Below, piece after piece: positions 1 to 5,612 of a DNA stretch of 5,612 nt (positions are counted from its first letter, which is position 1; every line of letters begins with the position of its first letter). A program made the translations under genes and the position numbers. The DNA lies in assembly GCA_021151615.1 (NCBI GenBank), contig JAGKXA010000255.1:1-5612 (forward strand), given 5' to 3'. The notes under the pieces were generated by a model. The model saw only the letters and a program-made list of their open reading frames with translations, did no database searches and was not told where the DNA came from. This DNA comes from Cellvibrionaceae bacterium (GTDB lineage Bacteria; Pseudomonadota; Gammaproteobacteria; Pseudomonadales; Cellvibrionaceae).

Positions 1-13
1 CTTTAAAGGTGGG

Positions 14-43
14 GCAGTCTAGCAGATACAGGGGCTAGTCTGC
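14..43. repeat. Inverted repeat at the 3' end of the AI-2E transporter gene, possible weak terminator
   Basis: Arms at 14-23 (GCAGTCTAGC) and 34-43 (GCTAGTCTGC) pair at 9 of 10 positions around a 10-base loop. The right arm covers the stop codon of the minus-strand transporter gene. On the minus strand only a short TTT follows the hairpin. On the plus strand a T5 run at 51-55 follows after seven bases, which is looser than a classical intrinsic terminator. It could end transcription of the transporter or of a convergent gene beyond the left edge. The pairing is seen directly; the terminator role is inference. Confidence 0.35.
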
Positions 44-1123
44 CTCGGAGTTTTTGGAGTCGCTCGAGTTTTGGTCAGGCGCCAATACATGCACTTCGCG
101 GATAAAAATCCCCCAGAAGGCAATAAACAGGGCGGCTACCAAGGGGCCTATGACAAAGCCATTGATCCCGAATAAACCCAGGCCGCCCAACGTGGAGAGC
201 AGCACTATGTAGTCGGGCAGCTTGGTGTCGCGGCCCACCAGGATCGGGCGCAGTATGTTATCCACCAACCCGATAACGCCCATTCCAACGGCGATCAGGA
301 TAATGGCTTTCACATTGGCGCCGGTGGCAAATAGGTAGAGCGATACAGGTGCCCAAACTATGGCTGGGCCTACCGCCGGAATCAGCGACAACACCGCCAT
401 GACTACCCCCCATAAGAGTGCGCCGGGAATGCCCAATGCCCAGAAAATCAACCCGCCCAGGCTGCCCTGAATCACCGCAATCACCATATTTCCTTTGATG
501 GTAGCGCGGGTAACTTCCCCGAACTTGGCAAACAGCATACGCTCGCGCGCATCACCCAACGGCAGGGCGCGAATAAGCAACTCCAACAGTTGTTGTCCGT
601 CGCGCAACAGGAAGAAGGTCAGGTACAACATCAGGCAAATATTCAGCAACAGTTTAAAGGTGTTCTGGCCGATGCTCAGCGCATTCTGTGCCAGCCACTT
701 ACCGGCAGTCATGCTAAAGCTGAGCGCTCCTTCCTTGATTTTTGCAATATCCACCCCGAAGCGATCCAGGGTTTGCTGCACGGCCGGAAAGGCAGTGCGT
801 ACCTGCTCAATATACTGGGCCGGGTTTACCTCGCCTTGCTCGAGCTTGTTGTAGAAGTTCGCGCCTTCAGCAACCACTGAACTTATCAGAAAGATAACTG
901 GCAAGACCACGATCAATATGCACGCGGTCAGGGTAAGAAGGGCGCTGAGATTGGTGCGGCCTTTCAATATATCCAACAGTTTTAGCTGCAGTGGATAAAA
1001 AATGACGGTGATGGCGCAGGCCCAAAAAATGGTGCCAAAGAAGGGTTTAAGGATGAGTAAAAAGCCGGTGGTCACAATCAGTAAAAACAGCAGAAACGTA
1101 CGGGTTTCCAGTTTTTGTTGCAT
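35..1123 (-). CDS. AI-2E family (PerM/TqsA/YdiK-like) membrane transporter
   Basis: A 362-residue inner-membrane protein of the AI-2E transporter family (formerly UPF0118). Known members export or exchange small solutes: TqsA affects autoinducer-2, and others act as Na+/H+ or Na+(Li+)/H+ antiporters. The substrate here cannot be read from sequence. Membrane segments are visible at about residues 10-48, 61-84, 155-173, 213-262, 270-288 and 304-340. A soluble stretch of about 70 residues (85-154) after the third segment is typical. The family signature is clear: PAVGP near 249-253, then a conserved DN-LRP-L-G motif at 288-297 (DNILRPILVG) followed by LPDYIVLLSTLGGL. The length is normal. The C-tail (348-362) is polar and acidic. 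The start ATG has an AAGGA Shine-Dalgarno eight to nine bases upstream. The gene is transcribed alone, divergent from the binding-protein gene. Family assignment is firm; the physiological role is unknown. Confidence 0.93.
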   Translation of the reverse strand: MQQKLETRTFLLFLLIVTTGFLLILKPFFGTIFWACAITVIFYPLQLKLLDILKGRTNLSALLTLTACILIVVLPVIFLISSVVAEGANFYNKLEQGEVNPAQYIEQVRTAFPAVQQTLDRFGVDIAKIKEGALSFSMTAGKWLAQNALSIGQNTFKLLLNICLMLYLTFFLLRDGQQLLELLIRALPLGDARERMLFAKFGEVTRATIKGNMVIAVIQGSLGGLIFWALGIPGALLWGVVMAVLSLIPAVGPAIVWAPVSLYLFATGANVKAIILIAVGMGVIGLVDNILRPILVGRDTKLPDYIVLLSTLGGLGLFGINGFVIGPLVAALFIAFWGIFIREVHVLAPDQNSSDSKNSEAD

Positions 1124-1161
1124 GGCGTTTGTCCTTCACAGAGCGGGGCGAATGGTGGGTG

Positions 1162-1190
1162 ACTATACGGGAGCAGGGCGCCAGTGTCAT
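1162..1190 (-). promoter_or_regulatory. Predicted sigma70-type promoter of the AI-2E transporter gene
   Basis: Read on the minus strand, a -35 ATGACA (1185-1190, 5 of 6 to consensus) and a -10 TATAGT (1162-1167, 5 of 6) are separated by exactly 17 bases. Transcription would start near 1155, giving a leader of about 30 bases before the ATG at 1123. It is the best promoter match seen in the 154-base divergent spacer. No comparably good match was found for the plus-strand gene. Confidence 0.6.
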
Positions 1191-1277
1191 CTGCACACGG
1201 CGACCCTCGATAAAGCAAAGCGGCGGCTTATCTTCTATGCTTCGAAAATGTTCACTGGCTGTGAGGACATCTCGTTG

Positions 1278-2249
1278 ATGTTGGTAACCAAGTCCATCTC
1301 CAATCGATCTATTGCGTTACGGCGCCTGTTACCGGGGGGATTAGCCTGCGCGCTTTGTCTGTGCATCAGCGACTGGGTGGTGGCCGCCGACAATGGCAAA
1401 GTCCATGTCGCAATACAGGTACAGGCTACCCAATTGGAGCAGCCTGCTGACTACTTCACCAGCCTGTTGTTGCTCGCCCTGAACGCCAGCAAGGCCGATA
1501 ACGAAGTGATTGATATTGAATTTTCCGAACGTGATTATTCCCAGGCGCGCTGGATTCACCTGGCACAAAATGACACGCGCAACCTGGTTATCTGGACGAT
1601 GACTGACAAGGAGCGCGAGCAACAGTTGCGCCCGATCCGTATCCCCCTGTTCAAAGGCTTGTTTGGTTATCGGGTGTTTTTAATTCGCGCCGATGAGCAG
1701 GCGCGTTTTAAGGATATAAAAACGTTGGATGATTTAGCACAGTTGTTGGCGGGGCAGGGAACCCATTGGCCCGATACTTCCATCATGCAGCACAACGGTT
1801 TGCGCGTAACTACCGCAGAGACAACCGAATCCTTGTTTCGCATGATCAATGCGCGGCGCTTCGATTATTTCCCGCGCGGTATTTCCGAGGCCTGGTTTGA
1901 ATTGGCGCAACGCCGCGAAAAGCAGTTGGTAGTCGAAGAGAATATTTTGCTTCACTATCCAACAGCGCTGTATTTTTTCGTCAATAAAAAAAATGAAGCA
2001 CTTGCCAAACGTATTGAGCAGGGTTTGGAAACCTTGATCGACAACGGCAAGTTTGATGAGTTTTTTTATAGCCACCCGCGCGTGAGTTCCGGGTTGGAAC
2101 GGCTCACCAATCGCCATCTCATTCGTCTGGAAAACCCCTTGCTCCCGCCCGAAACACCACTTGCAAACCCGCGCTATTGGATTGATTTAACCTCCTTCAC
2201 TGCAGGGCCCAACCAATCGGTTGCTGCGTCCCCCGTTACGGCACAATAG
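1278..2249 (+). CDS. Exported orphan solute-binding protein (SBP_bac_3-like)
   Basis: A 323-residue protein resembling the periplasmic binding proteins annotated as amino-acid ABC transporter substrate-binding proteins. The ATG at 1278 is chosen because it gives a clean Sec signal peptide: basic n-region (TKSISNRSIALRR), hydrophobic core, and cleavage after VVAA near residue 37. A GAGGA lies ten bases upstream. An in-frame ATG at 1248 lacks a ribosome site, and earlier starts run antisense into the transporter gene. The mature part (about 286 residues) carries signatures I remember from this orphan group: IPLFKGLFGYR (122-132), GQGTHWPDT (159-167) and FRMINARRFDYFPRG (187-201), with a late YFFVNKKN strand (232-239). 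The two-lobed fold would bind a small ligand in the periplasm. No permease or ATPase gene adjoins it, so it may serve a distant transporter or act as a sensor. There is no lipobox. The ligand is unknown. Confidence 0.82.
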   Translation: MLVTKSISNRSIALRRLLPGGLACALCLCISDWVVAADNGKVHVAIQVQATQLEQPADYFTSLLLLALNASKADNEVIDIEFSERDYSQARWIHLAQNDTRNLVIWTMTDKEREQQLRPIRIPLFKGLFGYRVFLIRADEQARFKDIKTLDDLAQLLAGQGTHWPDTSIMQHNGLRVTTAETTESLFRMINARRFDYFPRGISEAWFELAQRREKQLVVEENILLHYPTALYFFVNKKNEALAKRIEQGLETLIDNGKFDEFFYSHPRVSSGLERLTNRHLIRLENPLLPPETPLANPRYWIDLTSFTAGPNQSVAASPVTAQ

Positions 2250-2256
2250 GTGTAAT

Positions 2257-2281
2257 TGTAGGGGCGCAATTTATTGCGCCC
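2257..2281 (+). repeat. REP-like palindromic repeat, copy 1
   Basis: A GTAGGGGCGC-type palindrome with 9-bp arms GGGCGCAAT (2262-2270) and ATTGCGCCC (2273-2281) around two T's. It sits in the 45-base gap between the convergent binding-protein and fic genes. There it could act as a two-way transcript end or protect mRNA 3' ends, although no T-run follows on either strand. The 23 bases 2257-2279 are identical to 3559-3581 in the same orientation. Confidence 0.8.
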
Positions 2282-2294
2282 GGCTTAATGTCAC

Positions 2295-3458
2295 TCATTG
2301 CTTATCGCCCGCGCCATTAAATGGTGCGACGATTCGATAGCGAGTGCTGCGCCCACCGCCAGGTAATTTTTGCAGGCAGCCTTTTTCCAGCAGATCTGTT
2401 AGGTGGCGTGTAGCGGTGGCCTTACTGACTTTAGCTACTTTTTGGTATTGCGCAGCGCTAATTCCGCCACGAAAACCGCGTTCACCACCATCCAGGAGTC
2501 GATTTAATACCTTGCGTTGCTCGGCGGAAATATTGTGATGGTGAAACTCTTGCCAAAATTTTTTTTTAAGCAAAACTGCGTCTATCGCCTTGAGCGCATC
2601 CACCAGGCATTGGTTTAACGTGGTTAAAAACCAGTTGAGCCATTTATCGATCTGCAAGTTACCCGTTTGGGTTTGTTCAAGAATTCGGTAGTAGTCGCTG
2701 CGGTTTGTAAGAATGGCGCTCGACATGGCGAATAGACGAATGGATTGCGCATCTGCCTGGGCCAGGGCTAAATCTGTTAATGCGCGAGTGATGCGACCAT
2801 TGCCATCATCAAACGGGTGCAGGGTAATAAACCACAAGTGAGCTATAGCGGCGCGCAACAAGGGTTCCTCATCGCGCGATGAATTAAACCATTCAATAAA
2901 AGCCGTTAACTCATTGTCCAATTGTTGGCGGGGCAGCGCCTCAAAATGCACGCGGGGATTATCCAGTCGCCCGGAAACAACTTGCATGGGCTCTGCACCG
3001 CGCAATTGCCCTACGCGAATGGTGACCAATCTCGGCTCGTCATCTGGAAATAGCCAACGATGCCAGCGCAGCAAGCGTTCAAGGGTTAAGTCTTCAGCAC
3101 TATTTTGCACGGCGTCCAGCATCAGTTCTGCAAGACCTTCGGTGCGGTTGCTGACCGGGTAACCCAGTGTGTCATCCTCAACTTCAACCCCCAGGCGTCG
3201 TGCGAGGGACGAACGCACAGACGCAGCGTTAAGGTTTTCTCCTTCAATAGCGGAAGAGGTGACGATGTTTTGCAGTAATGCATCCAACGCGGCTCCTGCT
3301 CCCAGGCCCAAATCCACGTTACCTGCGCGACCGAGTAGTAAGCCTATGCTCCTATGGGCTTTGGCAAGCAGTGGCTGGACGGCCTCTGCTTGCCAGCTGA
3401 AAGTTGGCCAGTCAGGTTGCTGCCATATCCAACGGTTGGGTGGGTTGTAATCAGTCAA
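2295..3458 (-). CDS. Fic family protein (DUF4172-Fic-winged helix), probable protein AMP-transferase
   Basis: A 387-residue cytoplasmic Fic protein. Such enzymes transfer AMP (sometimes another phosphate-containing group) from a nucleotide to a Ser, Thr or Tyr of a target protein. Order of parts: a DUF4172-like N-terminus (about 8-85, beginning WIWQQPDWPTFSW), the Fic core (about 105-285), and a winged helix-turn-helix (about 312-376). The catalytic motif HPFDDGNGRITR is intact at 214-225 (His214, Asp218, Asn220, Arg222, Arg225). SSAIEG at 68-73 fits the inhibitory S/T-xxx-E-G/N motif, placing it among Fic proteins that carry their own N-terminal brake (class II). No separate antitoxin gene is therefore needed, and none is seen. 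The target flap is near 149-163. The start is TTG (see the ribosome-site entry). The tail domain suggests DNA binding, and paired operator-like sites lie directly upstream, so self-regulation is plausible. Enzyme class is firm; targets are unknown. Confidence 0.93.
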   Translation of the reverse strand: MTDYNPPNRWIWQQPDWPTFSWQAEAVQPLLAKAHRSIGLLLGRAGNVDLGLGAGAALDALLQNIVTSSAIEGENLNAASVRSSLARRLGVEVEDDTLGYPVSNRTEGLAELMLDAVQNSAEDLTLERLLRWHRWLFPDDEPRLVTIRVGQLRGAEPMQVVSGRLDNPRVHFEALPRQQLDNELTAFIEWFNSSRDEEPLLRAAIAHLWFITLHPFDDGNGRITRALTDLALAQADAQSIRLFAMSSAILTNRSDYYRILEQTQTGNLQIDKWLNWFLTTLNQCLVDALKAIDAVLLKKKFWQEFHHHNISAEQRKVLNRLLDGGERGFRGGISAAQYQKVAKVSKATATRHLTDLLEKGCLQKLPGGGRSTRYRIVAPFNGAGDKQ

Positions 3459-3470
3459 CTTTTTGCCTCC
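3456..3470 (-). promoter_or_regulatory. Ribosome site and TTG start codon of the fic gene
   Basis: On the minus strand GGAGG (3466-3470) lies seven bases before TTG (3456-3458). The fic frame has a TGA stop just upstream, and the two nearby ATGs are in other frames and end within nine codons. The next in-frame Met is about residue 113, past the inhibitory motif. TTG is therefore the only start that keeps the N-terminal WIWQQPDW segment. The strong Shine-Dalgarno probably offsets the weak start codon. Confidence 0.88.
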
Positions 3471-3479
3471 ATTTCATTA

Positions 3480-3510
3480 ATGAGCCGAATAATTACTTTA
3501 TTTGGCTCAT
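3480..3510. promoter_or_regulatory. Operator-like palindrome 1 in the fic leader
   Basis: Thirteen-base arms 3480-3492 and 3498-3510 match at 12 of 13 pairs around a 5-base centre; the outer half-sites are TGAGCC and GGCTCA. It lies between the predicted fic transcription start (near 3516) and the ribosome site, ending about ten bases before GGAGG. A bound dimer there would block transcription. In RNA the same arms could also fold into a hairpin next to the ribosome site. The likeliest reader is the winged-helix end of the Fic protein itself; this is inference. Confidence 0.6.
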
Positions 3511-3514
3511 GTTG

Positions 3515-3543
3515 TGAGTTGAATAGTAATTTTAATTGGCTCA
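3515..3543. promoter_or_regulatory. Operator-like site 2 over the fic promoter
   Basis: This 29-base site matches 3481-3509 at 23 of 29 positions in direct register, with centres 34 bp apart. One half-site (GGCTCA, 3538-3543) is perfect; the other (TGAGTT) is degenerate, so the palindrome itself holds at only 8 of 14 pairs. It covers the spacer and -10 of the predicted fic promoter, the position expected for a repressor site. The tandem arrangement suggests cooperative binding of two dimers. Confidence 0.55.
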
Positions 3544-3551
3544 GGGGGCAA
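3523..3551 (-). promoter_or_regulatory. Predicted fic promoter
   Basis: Minus-strand -35 TTGCCC (3546-3551, 4 of 6) and -10 TACTAT (3523-3528, 4 of 6) with a 17-base spacer. The predicted start is near 3516, leaving a leader of about 57 bases that contains palindrome 1. An alternative pair, TTCAAC with TAAAGT, also at 17 bases, lies some 26 bases closer to the gene, so the exact start is uncertain. Confidence 0.42.
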
Positions 3552-3558
3552 ATATTCC

Positions 3559-3583
3559 TGTAGGGGCGCAATTTATTGCGCTC
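3559..3583 (+). repeat. REP-like palindromic repeat, copy 2
   Basis: Identical to copy 1 over 3559-3581, in the same orientation. The stem is GCGCAAT (3566-3572) with ATTGCGC (3575-3581). It then has one mismatch (T at 3582) where copy 1 continues to pair. It lies just upstream of the fic promoter, so copies 1 and 2 bracket the fic gene together with its control sites. Confidence 0.8.
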
Positions 3584-3632
3584 TCTTGATTGTTAATTGA
3601 TGAAATTATGGAGGTATAGCGTAGTTAGTTCA

Positions 3633-3657
3633 GGGCGCGATAAATCGCGCCCCTACA
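3633..3657 (-). repeat. REP-like palindromic repeat, copy 3, inverted
   Basis: On the minus strand it reads TGTAGGGGCGCG then ATTTATCGCGCCC. The arms 3633-3641 and 3644-3652 pair perfectly over 9 bp. Relative to copy 1 one A-T pair in the stem is replaced by G-C on both sides. It faces copy 2 across 50 bases (3583-3632) that hold no gene, as in a BIME-type REP pair. It begins immediately after the stop codon of the small feo gene, so it could protect that transcript's 3' end. No T-run follows. Confidence 0.8.
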
Positions 3658-3843
3658 TCAGTGATGAATTTTTTCGGTGGGATTGGTGCAACTGGATGCG
3701 GTGGTTTTATCGCAGCCGCCACAACCGCCGCAGGCGGCGGATTTTTTGGCGGAAGGGAATAGCCAGCGGCGGATTAAAAAAACTACCGCCGCGATAACGC
3801 AAATGCCGACGATCGTTTCTTGCCATGGAAAGTCCTGCCACAT
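3658..3843 (-). CDS. FeoB-associated Cys-rich membrane protein
   Basis: A 61-residue protein matching the small FeoB-associated Cys-rich membrane family. It has a short amphipathic start (MWQDFPWQET), one membrane helix at about 11-28 followed by RR, then a soluble tail with CGGCGGC (Cys38, Cys41, Cys44), Cys52 and a terminal His-His. The Cys cluster would face the cytoplasm under the positive-inside rule and could handle Fe2+ or an Fe-S centre during FeoB transport; no function is proven for the family. The gene starts about two dozen bases after the feoB stop and is surely co-transcribed with it. Two adjacent ATGs exist (3846 and 3843). GGAGG at 3849-3853 is two bases from the first and five from the second, so the second is chosen. 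Confidence 0.85.
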   Translation of the reverse strand: MWQDFPWQETIVGICVIAAVVFLIRRWLFPSAKKSAACGGCGGCDKTTASSCTNPTEKIHH

Positions 3844-3867
3844 CATTGCCTCCGGTGTTGACCAGGG

Positions 3868-5612
3868 TTAATTCACTATTGCGCTGGCGATTTGGTAAGT
3901 CGCCCAAGCGGCGAAGTAAGCCAGAGCAAACAAATACACAGTGAAAAACGTTGTCGCTTTAGCCGAGTTGGTTTCGCGTTTTACGACCGCAATCGTGGAG
4001 ATGCACTGGGGCGCATACACGAACCAGGCGAGGTAGGCATAGGCTACCGGCAGTGACCAGCTGGCTGCCAGGGTAGTGCCGAGTGCTACATCGATAGATT
4101 CCTCACCCACAGCATAAACAGTTGCCAAAGCGCTAACGGCCACTTCGCGCGCGCCCATCGCCGGGATCAAGGCAATACACATCTGCCAGTTAAAGCCGAG
4201 CGGTGCAAATAGCGGCTGCATAAAGTGGCCGAGCTGACCGGCAAAGCTGTAATCAATCGCGGGTTGGGTTGCGCCTTCCGGTGCGCCAGGGAAGGTGGCG
4301 AGGAACCAGAGCACTACCGACAGCGCCAAAATGATGGTGCCCACACGGCGCAGGAAGATCCAGGCGCGCTCGCGCAAACCAATCAGCAGGTGATAGGCCA
4401 TAGGCCAACGATAGCTGGGCAGTTCCAGCAGCAGTGGGAACTCCTCGCGCGCGGCCCTGCGGCGCATTACCCAAGCGATTAACGCCGCGCTGGCGACACC
4501 GGCAAAATAGAGCACAAACAGGGTGAGGCCTTGCAGGTTAAAAATGCCCCAGACATGTTGTTGGGGAATGAAGGCGGCGATAATCAGGGCATAGACGGGA
4601 AGGCGCGCGGAGCAGGTCATGAGTGGCGCCACCATGATGGTGATAAAGCGCTCGCGTGGGTCCGCAATAGTGCGGGTGGCCATAATGCCGGGCACCGCGC
4701 AGGCAAAACTCGACAATAGCGGGATAAATGAGCGGCCGGACAAGCCCAATCCACGCATGGGGCGATCCAGCAGGAAAGCGGCGCGGGTGAGGTAACCGGT
4801 GTCTTCCAGCACAAGGATAAAGAAGAACAGGATCAGGATTTGCGGCAGGAACACCAGCACTCCGCCCACCCCGGCAATCAAGCCGTCGACAATAAAGTCC
4901 TTCAGGATGCCATCCGGTAGAACGCTGGCTACTCCCTCGCCCAGCGCAACAAAAGCGCCGTCAATTAAATCCACTAGCGGGGTTGCCCAGGCAAATACTG
5001 CCTGGAAAATGACCAGTAGAGTCGTAAAGAGTACAGCCAGGCCCAATACCGGGTGCATTACCAGCGCGTCCAGGCGATCCTGCCAGCGCGGCATCTCCGC
5101 AGGCTGGATAACATGCAGTTTCATCAGGCTTTCGATCTGGTCGTAGAGTGCTTCAACGGATTCCTGGCGATCGCTCAGGGTAAGTACTTGCTCGCCGGCA
5201 GGCATAGGCGGTTGTTGGGCGTAGCCATCCAGCACCTTGCGTAAATCCGCGACCCCCTGGCTGTTAACCGCAACGGTTTCAATGATGGGAATGCCAATGG
5301 CTTGGGAGAGCGCTGCGGTATTGATGCTGATACCGCGCCGGCGCGCTTCATCCATTTGGTTGAGCGCCAGCACCATGGGGCGATTGAGGCTGCGCAACTC
5401 CATCACCAGGCGTAAGCCCAGGCGCAGGTTACAGGCATCTACCACGGCGACCAGCAAATCGGGGCGGCGTTCGCCAGCAAGCTTGCCCAGGATCACATCG
5501 CGCGCTACCTGCTCGTCGGGCGAGGTGACAAACAGGCTGTAGGTGCCGGGTAAATCCAGCAGCTCAGCCGGATTTTCCAGTGCGGTAACCATGCCCGAGC
5601 GGCGTTCTACAG
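3868..5612 (-). CDS. feoB: Ferrous iron transport protein B, C-terminal part (5' end outside the window)
   Basis: About 580 residues of FeoB, the inner-membrane Fe2+ importer with a cytoplasmic G domain. The frame stays open through the right edge: VERRSG precedes the internal Met at 5592, and FeoB proteins have GxTVE (G2) here, so G1 and the start lie outside. Counting from that Met: DLPG (G3) at 13-16, NQMD (G4) at 78-81 and a G5-like VAVNSQG at 107-113. A helical linker covers about 135-175, followed by the membrane domain. The two Gate repeats are clear: SSFACAVPGIMATRTI with RERFITIMVAPLMTCSARLPVY (294-334), and IPAMGAREVAVSALATVY (476-493). Conserved Cys residues at 298 and 327 are present. 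The C-terminus (521-574) is of standard form, ending SAIVN. The small Cys-rich gene follows. feoA is expected upstream; no feoC is seen. The operon promoter is not in view. Confidence 0.96.
   Translation of the reverse strand, partial: VERRSGMVTALENPAELLDLPGTYSLFVTSPDEQVARDVILGKLAGERRPDLLVAVVDACNLRLGLRLVMELRSLNRPMVLALNQMDEARRRGISINTAALSQAIGIPIIETVAVNSQGVADLRKVLDGYAQQPPMPAGEQVLTLSDRQESVEALYDQIESLMKLHVIQPAEMPRWQDRLDALVMHPVLGLAVLFTTLLVIFQAVFAWATPLVDLIDGAFVALGEGVASVLPDGILKDFIVDGLIAGVGGVLVFLPQILILFFFILVLEDTGYLTRAAFLLDRPMRGLGLSGRSFIPLLSSFACAVPGIMATRTIADPRERFITIMVAPLMTCSARLPVYALIIAAFIPQQHVWGIFNLQGLTLFVLYFAGVASAALIAWVMRRRAAREEFPLLLELPSYRWPMAYHLLIGLRERAWIFLRRVGTIILALSVVLWFLATFPGAPEGATQPAIDYSFAGQLGHFMQPLFAPLGFNWQMCIALIPAMGAREVAVSALATVYAVGEESIDVALGTTLAASWSLPVAYAYLAWFVYAPQCISTIAVVKRETNSAKATTFFTVYLFALAYFAAWATYQIASAIVN

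Noticed and set aside
1002..1277. N-terminal extension of the binding-protein reading frame
   Set aside because: It runs antisense into the transporter gene, lacks a ribosome site and would bury the signal peptide; the start at 1278 explains the protein better.
1305..1395. Possible lipobox in the binding protein's signal peptide
   Set aside because: Cys residues are present (LACALCLC), but none has the required residue three places earlier together with a proper context; a VVAA cleavage site fits better.
2101..2106. Extra GGCTCA half-site inside the binding-protein gene
   Set aside because: A single six-base match is expected by chance in a window of this size, and it has no partner arm.
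3725..3747. GC-rich hairpin followed by T6 on the plus strand, resembling an intrinsic terminator
   Set aside because: It is the Cys-Gly and Lys-Lys codons of the small feo protein on the other strand, and no plus-strand gene precedes it.
3597..3797. Plus-strand open frame of 66 codons
   Set aside because: It has no ribosome site, translates REP copy 3 (giving SSGRDKSRPY) and then runs antisense through the small feo gene.
4225..5542. Several plus-strand and other minus-strand open frames opposite or within feoB
   Set aside because: They overlap a strongly conserved FeoB frame, show no recognisable domain, and arise from GC-rich codon use.

Overview
The window looks like chromosomal DNA of a gammaproteobacterium. 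The AI-2E transporter, the orphan periplasmic binding protein and the FeoB with a trailing Cys-rich partner would suit the Cellvibrionaceae (Cellvibrio-like) or a relative. That placement rests on protein flavour only and could not be tested by a search. There are no RNA genes, insertion sequences, CRISPR arrays or recognisable phage genes.

Layout from left to right. (1) 35-1123, minus: an AI-2E/PerM-type membrane transporter, with a good sigma70-like promoter at 1162-1190. (2) 1278-2249, plus, divergent from it: an exported solute-binding protein of the SBP_bac_3-like orphan type, with no permease or ATPase beside it. (3) 2295-3458, minus, convergent with the binding protein: a full-length Fic protein (DUF4172 + Fic + winged helix) with an intact AMP-transfer motif and an N-terminal inhibitory motif. 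It starts at TTG. (4) 3459-3657: a dense 199-base control and repeat region with two 29-bp operator-like sites, a fic promoter that they overlap, and two REP-like hairpins. (5) 3658-3843 and 3868-5612 (runs off the right edge), minus: the end of a ferrous-iron uptake operon, feoB followed by a small Cys-rich membrane protein.

The most interesting part is the fic locus. Two tandem copies of a TGAGCC-type site (23 of 29 bases the same, centres 34 bp apart) sit over the predicted promoter and leader of a gene whose own product ends in a winged-helix domain. This is the layout expected of a self-regulating AMPylator. The gene and its control region are bracketed by an identical 23-bp stretch in direct orientation (2257-2279 and 3559-3581), each part of a REP-like hairpin. 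A third, inverted copy abuts the feo operon stop codon. The A/T to G/C compensatory change in that third copy's stem argues that the hairpin itself is conserved. An A9 run in the fic coding strand lies at the join between the catalytic and DNA-binding parts.
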